From NCBI RefSeq assembly GCF_012489685.1, contig NC_080042.1, positions 41,406,066-41,470,065 of the forward strand: a stretch of DNA of 64,000 bases. The letters run 5' to 3'. Made by a program: the position numbers and the translations under genes. Under the pieces are notes generated by a model. It had not been told where the DNA came from. It saw only the letters and a list, made by a program, of their open reading frames with translations, and did not search any database. Numbering within the stretch: the first letter of the stretch is position 1; every line of letters begins with the position of its first letter. This document shows positions 57,101 to 64,000 of the stretch, one piece after another. The DNA is from Lotus japonicus. Lineage: Eukaryota; Streptophyta; Magnoliopsida; Fabales; Fabaceae.

Positions 57101-60100
57101 GCTAAAGCGTAGGCTTTAGCCGCTTTTGCTGGTTATATATATATTATATATATTTACACTTATAATAGGATACCTAAATATTTATATGCATATTAGAAAT
57201 TGGGAGGCCTATACTCAACCACAAAAGCTAGGTCAAGAGTTGAGGTTTGCACAACCCTTATAAAGGCTATCTATGCTCTATCTCTAGCCAATGTGGGACT
57301 TCTAACACACCCCCTCAAGTCCAGGACTGAACAACCTGGGACGTGGGATCAACAACAACGGGTGGCCCGATTATGGGAGGTCTTCACAACAAACAACAAA
57401 TGGATCTAGGATAGGCTCTGATACCATATTAGAAATTTGGAGGCCTATACTCAACCACAAAAGCTAGCTCAAGAGTTGAGGTTTGCACAACCCTTATAAA
57501 GGCTATCTATGCTCTATCTCTAGCCAATGTGGGACTTCTAACAATGCATATAAATGGTGTAATTGACAAAAAGTCGTAAGAATATCATACCTAAAACATA
57601 AAATCTCGAAATTTCAGTCGCTCTTGTTTTAGTGATTGTGGCCTACTTACAGCAGTCATCAATTATCGAAGGTGACACACCATTGTCGAACCTTGATACA
57701 TAAACTCCATAAGTTTTGATCTCGATTTTCGTTATTTGGCTTTAGGGCTTCAGCTGCTGTCAGCGTTGACCCACTCTATAGTTATCAGTCGAACATGACA
57801 CCCTAACCTATCTCAAAGGTCATGAGGTGTCGAAGTTAACACCATTGTCCCAGTCCATCTCAAAACCCACCAGTCAATTGATCGGTTGATCCCAAGTATA
57901 GTTTTTTGGTCGCTGCTGATTTGTTGTTGTTTCAGCCTTATTTTGCTTTTGAGCGTATTGTTTCTGGTTTCTCGCCCCAGTTTGTTGTCTACTTATATTG
58001 TTCATTGGATTAGCTGATCCTCCAACAATCCATGAGATACAGTGTTTGACTTGCAATAATACTAGCTAAGGTTTTTTTCTTGTCTGCCCATGGATTTAGC
58101 AAAAGTTCGAAAGATTGACCTATTCAACCTAGATGATAGTTGATCAACACCCACATTATTTTTTTAAGGATATATTTGTAAGGAGCTTAAAGCTAAGTAA
58201 GCTTTAGCTTGAGGAGTGTTAGAATATGAAAAATGTGTCATATCATTTCTTGATCATATCTAGAGTAAGTGAGTAACTACAGTATAATTTAGATTATTCT
58301 TTAGATTGGTTTCTGTATTTTCTTCTTAGTTGAATTGATTTGTTTTCTTATTTAATTAGGACTATGATTCTTAAATAGTTTCTTATTTAACTAGAATTAG
58401 GAGTCTACCAATTACTATAACTAAAGGTAACTATTTTGTCTATTGTAAGATTACACCCAATAGTATTATAAAAAATGTTCACTGTCTTCCTTTTTCCAAC
58501 AGCTTAAGCTTTTGGGATTGTTGGTTCATGACAACACCACTAAAACTTACAATATAGGTCCATCATAGCATGGAGTAATTGAAAATCAAATAACAATAAG
58601 AATTGTAATAGAAACAATACCATTGGATCCACAGTGCTGTTGGAAATGAAAATTGAAAAAACTTGGGTATGGGTGGTTACTCTAAGTGGAAGGGAACCTA
58701 TTGAAATTTTAGGATAGAAATGGAAAAGAGAAAATAAAATATATTTCACTAATAGGTGAATAATTATGATGTGAAACACTGATCTAATAACACTGTTAAC
58801 AAAATTAGACCACTAAAACAAGTATAATCCTAACATGTTAAAACTCTCCTTCAAGCTGATGTTCATTAAGCTCTAAGCTTATTATAAATAACACAACAAA
58901 ATTAAACAAGTTACAAATATAACAGGCAATGAAATATCACGCTTAATGGGTTTGAAAAAATAGAAGAAACAACTTCTGAAGAGAGTAGAGACAGTGGGAA
59001 AGACAAGATAGTGACTAGGTAGAAAGAAGCTTAGAATAATGGGCAGCTAAAGAAAATAGCATGGTTAGAAAGAGTCACTGAAGAAAAGGACTGGACTGTT
59101 TGAACAAGATGAGCACGGCTAAAAGAAATAGACAAGCTGGAATGATGCAACAAGGAATACAAGTCACTAAAGAATTTTACAATAGAGATATGAGCAGGGT
59201 CTGATGGACAATTAAAACTCCAACACCATAATTACATCTATGTCTTGATGATGTGGGCTGGTGACAGTAAAGATACAAGCTTTTTAGCTGATACTTGGGT
59301 GTTTCTGGATCTACTATTATATGTAGGCTTTTCAAGTGGTAAGTGGTAACACCAAGTAATAAAGAAGCAACACTTCAGGATGATGGTTTATCTAACCTGT
59401 TATGCTATTCAGGTGTGAATTCAGCTCTTCTTACTCTATTGATAGTGGTCAAATTTGAGTCCATAATTTATCTTTTATACAGGGCCCAGGTTTTCAAATA
59501 TTTTACTGAAAAATTGTACAATAAAATATGAAATTCAAAGCTTTCAGCTGTCCTACACCATCAGAAGTTTAAACAACTTAGAAAGGGAGCATATATATTT
59601 GCACTAAAAAAAAGAAGAAATAAACAGAAGTGATGACGATCATAAGTAGTGAACTTTCCGGGCAAAAACCGTTTCATGAGGAAGATCAGGACAAACAGTT
59701 GGCAAACTCAAGATTATAATAATAATGATACTGAAAAAAAGATTCAGTTATATGCTATGACATAAAAGTGAAAACAATTTAGTATCTTGGGTATCAGAAA
59801 AAGTTTCTCTTTCCAGTAGAAATCTCAAACAAAATTGAAAGAAAGAATATTTTTAACACTAATATACAGAAATCATATGGATCATATATGGCCATTTAAA
59901 TTTAAATTCTTATGTTTAATTTCAGAGTGAGTTTTGAAATGCCAATCAGAAAATTCTATCTTCAAAGGGAAGTTAAGCTTATGAAATCTTACAAGCTGAC
60001 TCTTCATCGTCCTCATCACACCATCTGTTCCAATCAACTTTCAGGTAGGGTGCAGGCTTGTCTTCAGACTTCAGTAGCCTCTTCCACCAACCTTTTTGGC

Positions 60101-61807
60101 CTTTTTGAACTGAGCATAGTATGTTTCTTAAGCCAGCTTTAATTTTACAACCCTACACATCACAATGACAAATTGATAGACAGGATCATCCAACTATTCT
60201 ATAAAGAATTTTACTACAGGATCTATAACTTACAGGATAACAATTAAGTAGCTTTTATATTTTATTCAACTCCTATAGAACCTCAAAATAAAGGACTATT
60301 TTAACACAAAAATACTGTCCATGTTAATGCACAGTATACAATAAATCCCCCTTGCTATTCATTACCAGGTCTGATGTTCAAGAAGACATCATAAACAACT
60401 TCTATTGCCATCACTCCAAAAGATATTAAACTTTAAGAAAATTGGTAACAGAAACAAGAACGGAAATGTGATGAAGAAGATGATTAGAGGATGAAAAGAG
60501 GTGGCAATGAATGATTTATGCGGTATGTATTGACCAAATATCAGGAGTTAATGATTGTATGTTTGGTAGCCAATGAAAATAAGACAGTAAACCAAAGACA
60601 GAGTACTCAACAACGTTGAGTGAAAAGTACAACTTATAATTTTGCTTACAAGTTGGTGTACACAAGCAGAAATAAACACGCCATGTCAGTTCAAGGGCTC
60701 ATAGAACACAGTTTCCTGTTAAAACTTAAAAGAGGTGCGATAAAATAATAAACATAAATATATAACAAAGAATAATGTTTCGGTTTTACAGGAACTCCAT
60801 AATGCCCAGCATATTAACAGAAAACATCCATTATAGACAAAATTGACATAAGGAAATACGAAATTGTAAAATTTGTGGTGGGGTTGAATGAAATCCCTCA
60901 GTTTGGGTTTGTTTCAATAGAACAAGACTGAAGAATCATCTCATCATAGATTGAATGGTTGCTATAAAAATCGTCTTCAAATTGTCCAGATAAATACAAA
61001 AAGCATACAATCCAAAAGGGTTAGAAGGGACAATGCCTTAGTGTTCAAAGGGATCAAGTAGCATGTCAGACTGAATAGAATTAATGGATTGAGAGAAAGA
61101 GAGAGAATCCAATCTAGGTCACAACTAAGTACAAATAAATTGCATAAATTGAAGCCCTAAATTCTGAGTTTCAGTTTAAGTCTCTGTGCAATCATCGTCA
61201 CCCTTATACAACCACAAAGCATGCACAAAATAAAACAACACTAATGCAATTTTCAAATGTCATGACCTAGTGAAACAAAAAATGAAAGAGATCACTCACC
61301 TCTGGCTCAATTGATCCATAAAGTTCTAAGCTAAAGCTGTAGGGTTCATGTTGAACACCAGAAGCAGAGAAACTGAACAATCCATGAGGTTCACACTTCA
61401 CAGAAACATCCTTGGCATCAGGTAGAGCAACAGTAAGGTAAACCTTATCAGAACGCTGTGCCCACAGAACTTCAGGGTGGCGACTAGACACACAAGAACA
61501 AAAAAATAATAATTTTTCAATAACTTATTAAAAAAAATTGTGAATAATAAACCTTTACAAGTCACAAACAAATGGGTCAAAAACATTCCAAAAAATTGAT
61601 GTTCTTCATTCCAAACAAGTCACAAACAAATGGGTCTATAACATTCCAAAAAATTGATGTTCTTCATTCCAAACAAATGTTGCAAAGGCTAATAACATTA
61701 CATAGTAATGAAGTATTTTCTCAGCACAGCTTAACAGAGCTTTGGATTTCACCAATGAGTGCAACAGTAAAACGGAAAAAAAAAAATCATAAAAAGGAGA
61801 ACCTCAT
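51105..61807 (-). CDS. P23: p23 co-chaperone (HSP90 cofactor, CS/HSP20-like), six exons, 150 aa
   Basis: Coding exons (minus): 61807-61803, 61483-61300, 60152-59993, 51655-51627, 51523-51481, 51136-51105. All five introns are GT-AG and phases join exactly: ATGAG plus T opens [11 protein letters not shown]. Residues 2-~105 form the CS domain ([42 protein letters not shown]), followed by the plant signature [20 protein letters not shown], then an acidic tail ([22 protein letters not shown]) ending [11 protein letters not shown]. p23 binds the closed, ATP-bound HSP90 and slows its ATPase, in cytosol and nucleus. Length and tail match Arabidopsis p23-2 type rather than the longer Gly-rich p23-1, from memory of the family. 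No stop or frameshift. Intron 3 is 8.3 kb of transposons. Confidence 0.95.
52243..52629 (+). mobile_element. possible Copia solo LTR
   Basis: Begins TGTAAGGATTCT and ends GATCCTAACA, with TATAAATAGG near 52416 and a leader-like region. No target duplication was found, so the ends are uncertain. Confidence 0.4.
53240..53312 (+). mobile_element. Copia LTR end and primer-binding-site-like sequence
   Basis: AGCTTTTGAGATATTTAGTTCATGATACA followed by GGTATCAGAACC, resembling the end of a 5' LTR and a tRNA-Met primer site. The rest of the element is not recognisable. Confidence 0.35.
53385..54088. mobile_element. non-autonomous hAT-like element with 8-9 bp TSD
   Basis: CTGTTATA (with a shared preceding T) flanks both sides, at 53377-53384 and 54090-54097. 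Both ends are rich in inverted ACCCGGCCCTA-type motifs. The interior is AT-rich and non-coding. The exact terminal bases are uncertain by 1-2. Confidence 0.75.
54237..56910 (-). mobile_element. non-autonomous Copia-type element (LARD-like), TSD GTGGT
   Basis: Two near-identical LTRs (54237-54474 and 56677-56910) enclose 2.2 kb without gag-pol. On the minus strand the primer site TGGTATCAGAGC (tRNA-Met) follows the first LTR, and the polypurine tract TTGAGGGGGAGTG precedes TGTTGAATA of the second. GTGGT flanks both sides (54232-54236, 56911-56915). A second polypurine/LTR-start junction at about 55376-55420 suggests a chimeric interior. No ORF inside looks coding. Confidence 0.85.
57191..57543 (-). 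mobile_element. TRIM retrotransposon with TSD ATGCA
   Basis: Two 117 bp LTRs (57191-57307 and 57427-57543) differ at two bases. The 119 bp between them holds a primer site (minus TGGTATCAGAGCC) and a polypurine tract (minus TTGAGGGGGTG). ATGCA flanks both sides (57186-57190, 57544-57548). Confidence 0.95.
57549..58533 (+). mobile_element. Copia-type 3' interior remnant and LTR
   Basis: Polypurine-like TAGCTTGAGGAGTG leads into TGTTAGAATATG at 58217, and the LTR ends near TTCATGACA at 58533. The interior shares a segment near 58085-58115 with the LARD interior near 54660-54700, on opposite strands. No coding capacity. Confidence 0.6.
58534..59992 (-). other. rest of p23 intron 3, no element recognised
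   Basis: AT-rich sequence without a gene or clear transposon. The exon 3 donor is at its end. Confidence 0.5.
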
Positions 61808-61895
61808 TTGCTCAGTGGGATTGAAGAAGGCGAGTGCAGAGTAGTCTGAGAAGAAAGCAACGCGTTTAAAACAACATCAACCTTCGTTCTAGGCC

Positions 61896-61903
61896 GAAGA
61901 TTC
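61896..61903 (-). promoter_or_regulatory. candidate partial heat shock element upstream of p23
   Basis: GAATCTTC (GAAnnTTC) ~90 bp before the ATG, with another GAA block at 61887-61889 but with wrong spacing. Heat induction would suit an HSP90 partner; a two-block element is weak evidence. Confidence 0.25.
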
Positions 61904-61971
61904 TTGGATGTCGTGACTTGCTTCTGAACCTATGTGTACTAGGCTACTAGCCTACTAGGTAAGTAGGAATA

Positions 61972-62156
61972 ACAACAATGATATATACACACCTCATATT
62001 TTATACACTTCATTCCCACCTATTTTTATTTCTCTCTCTCCTCTTATCATCTATCACATCTTATACTTTTTCTCTCTTACTTTTTCTTTTCTTTCTATCT
62101 CTCTCTTCCTCCACCTCCTTCCACCTCATCTTTGAGGTGTGAAGGAACCATTATTC
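61972..62156. mobile_element. small MITE with 9 bp TSD GTAGGAATA
   Basis: GTAGGAATA at 61963-61971 and 62157-62165. Ends share inverted ACACCTCA/TGAGGTGT with a looser outer match. The 9 bp duplication suggests a Mutator-type source. It lies ~165 bp upstream of the p23 start codon. Confidence 0.6.
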
Positions 62157-62284
62157 GTAGGAATAATATGCAAAAATCTAAATAATTTTTTAAAATAAAT
62201 ATTTAATTGCACTTTTGACCTCTTTCCATCCCAAATCTGCAATTTGGGTCTTGAGAGTTAACCTTTAGTCCTAGAATTTTAAAT

Positions 62285-63520
62285 TTTATATTTTAAAAAA
62301 TTGAGTCATTCCGTCAATGAGACATCCAAATTATAATAGAGTTTGCTTATGTGCAATTCGTATATTGACCTGGATGATCATGTATGCATCATGTTGGTGC
62401 ATTTTTTATTTTTAAAAATTGAGTCATACCGTCAATGAGACATCCAAATTATAATAGAGTTTGTATGTATGCATCCTGTTGGTGCATTTTAAATTTTTTA
62501 AAATTGAGTCATTCCCTCAATGAGACATCCAAATTATAATAGAGTTTGTTGATGTGCAATTCATGCAATTCATATATTGACGAGGATGATCATGTATGCA
62601 TCATGTTGGTGCATTTTAAAAATTGAGTCATTCCGTCAATGAGACATCCAAATTAGAATAGAGTTTGTATGTATGCATCATGTTGGTGCATTTTAAATTT
62701 TTAAAAATTGAGTCATTCCGTCAATGAGACATCCAAATTATAATAGGGTTTGTTGATGTGCAATTCATATATTGACGCGGATGATCATGTATGCATCATG
62801 TTGGTGCATTTTTTATTTTTAAAAATTGAGTCATTCCGTCAATGAGACATCCAATTCCAAATTCTTCTTCTTCTTCCTTTTCCTCTTCCTCTTCCTCTTC
62901 TTGCATTTTTTTATTTTTAAAAATTGAGTCATTCCGTCCATGAGACACCCAATTTCAAATTCTTCTTCTTCTTCCTCTTCCTCTTCCTCTTCCCGAGTCA
63001 TTCCGTCAATGAGTCATCCAAATTATAATAGAGTTTGTTGATGTGCAATTCATATATTGACGCGGATGATCATGTATGCATCATGTTGGTGCATTTTTTT
63101 ATTTTTAAAAATTGAGTCATTCCGTCAATGAGACATCCAATTCCAAATTCTTCTTCTTCTTCCTCTTCCTCTTCCTCTTCCTTTTCTTGCATTTTTTATT
63201 CTTAAAAATTGAGTCATTCCGTCAATGAGACACCCAATTCCAAATTCTTCTTATTCTTCCTCTTCCTCTTCCTGAGTCATTCCGTCAATGAGACATCCAA
63301 ATTATAATAGAGTTTGTTGATGTGCAATTCATATATTGACGCGGATGATCATGTATGCATCATGTTGGTGCATTTTTTATTTTTAATAATTGAGTTATTC
63401 CGTCAATGAGACATCCAATTCCAAATTCTTCTTCGTCTTCTTCTTCCTCTTCCTCTTCTTGCATTTTTTATTTTGAAAAATTGAGTCATTCCGTCAATGA
63501 GACATCCAATTCCAAATTCT
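62285..63520. repeat. complex minisatellite with TCATTCCGTCAATGA cores
   Basis: About thirteen units share GAGTCATTCCGTCAATGAGACATCC. Long units (~115-160 bp) add a block with GATGATCATGTATGCATC. Short units instead add a CTTCTTCCTCTTCC-type run (62864-63470). The core is a hairpin, TCATT/AATGA with a CCGTC loop. Confidence 0.9.
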
Positions 63521-63639
63521 TCTTAACCTTCAAATATAAAGAACAAGTATAATTCTAATTTTTTCATGTGCCAACAACATATGTAAAGTGAAAGATTTCT
63601 TAAAATTTCTCAATGCACATCTTTTTTTTATTTCACTAC

Positions 63640-63793
63640 ATTTTCTAAGTGGGCTAGCCCGCAAACTTGTTGTCCCACCAAAATATGGGTTGAGTTGAGA
63701 CTTTGAACCCAAATACCAAAAGTGGGCAGCCCAACCCAACCCGCATCTCTGCGGGTTAGCCCAGCCCTCCCCGCCAAACCATATTGCCACCCC
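63640..63793. mobile_element. one end of a hAT-like element
   Basis: On the minus strand it begins TAGGGGTGGCAATATGG and continues with GGGTTGGGCTGCCC-type repeats, like the other hAT elements here. The partner end and duplication were not found, so it is truncated or very diverged. Confidence 0.55.
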
Positions 63794-63958
63794 TAGCCAC
63801 GACCATGGGGTTTTAAAAGACATATCACCCCTCTTTGATGTGTGTTATGGTCGGCTTTAAAAACCAAACGACTTGACAGTGTAACGACCAGCTCAATAGG
63901 TTAAGTTCTTAAGAGGACACTATACGTTCGACCAGAACAACGCGGTCTAGGAATGGAC

Positions 63959-64000
63959 TGTAACGCCACGATTTCTTGATGGCCACTTATAACCAAAACA
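63959..64000 (-). mobile_element. start of another gypsy LTR, cut by the window end
   Basis: TGTAACGCCACGATTTC..GGCCACTTATAACC matches the ends of LTR-A, LTR-2 and LTR-3 on the minus strand. A related TGTAACGACC lies at 63880. Confidence 0.55.

Larger units (their letters stand above)
51656..59992 (-). other. p23 intron 3 (8337 bp), transposon-filled
   Basis: Bounded by donor T|GTAAGA at 59992 and acceptor TTTGCAG at 51656. It contains at least a Copia-like LTR (52243), an LTR end (near 53300), a hAT element, a Copia non-autonomous element, a TRIM and another Copia LTR. The other introns are 319, 1147, 103 and 344 bp. Confidence 0.9.

Noticed and set aside
61398..61586. Hydrophobic minus frame overlapping p23 exon 2
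   Set aside because: Out of frame with the conserved p23 coding sequence and mostly intron 1.
63880..63958. A separate LTR starting TGTAACGACC
   Set aside because: Only ~80 bp before the next LTR-like start and no matching end; kept as a remark only.

Overview
This is nuclear DNA from a flowering plant, most likely a eudicot. Legume is plausible from the retroelement families but is not proven. The evidence is TTTAGGG-type telomere-like motifs, plant Ty3/gypsy chromovirus and SIRE-like Copia elements, hAT and TRIM elements, and an intact six-exon plant-type p23 co-chaperone gene.

Layout. 1-4348 is the 3' half of a gypsy element (RNase H, integrase, chromodomain-like tail, 2.5 kb LTR). 4349-18405 is a nest of minus-strand elements: a SIRE-like Copia LTR split by a 4 kb solo LTR (TSD TACTA), a truncated gypsy LTR, and a third gypsy LTR with its integrase. 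18406-37295 is an 18.9 kb satellite of about 340 bp monomers, each with a TTTAGGG-like tract. It has trimer, hexamer and about 5.77 kb higher-order repeats and a 100-N assembly gap. 37296-47927 is plus-strand gypsy debris: a dead integrase, a 3.96 kb LTR, a 5'-truncated LTR and a 1.73 kb solo LTR (TSD GTTGT). 47928-64000 is the host compartment: a hAT element nested in a hAT element, the p23 gene on the minus strand (51105-61807) with an 8.3 kb third intron full of transposons, a small MITE upstream of it, a complex minisatellite, a hAT end and the start of another LTR.

The most interesting structure is inside the gypsy LTRs. Five of them carry what looks like a small self-contained gene: TATA box, short leader exon, GT donor, an intron of about 1-2.2 kb, a CTGAC/TTGAC branch-point-like motif, and an AG acceptor placed directly before an ATG. 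That ATG opens a 160-220 codon frame with a conserved globular domain, an EEDPSE-type acidic motif and, in four of five copies, a C-terminal SUMO-interaction-like tail. Two copies are open, three have one stop each, and a sixth LTR keeps the acceptor but has lost most of the exon. The introns carry unrelated private minisatellites at comparable positions. In at least two LTRs the units are hairpins whose stems change on both arms while the fold is kept.

The only ordinary host gene recognised is p23. Almost everything else is transposon or satellite sequence.
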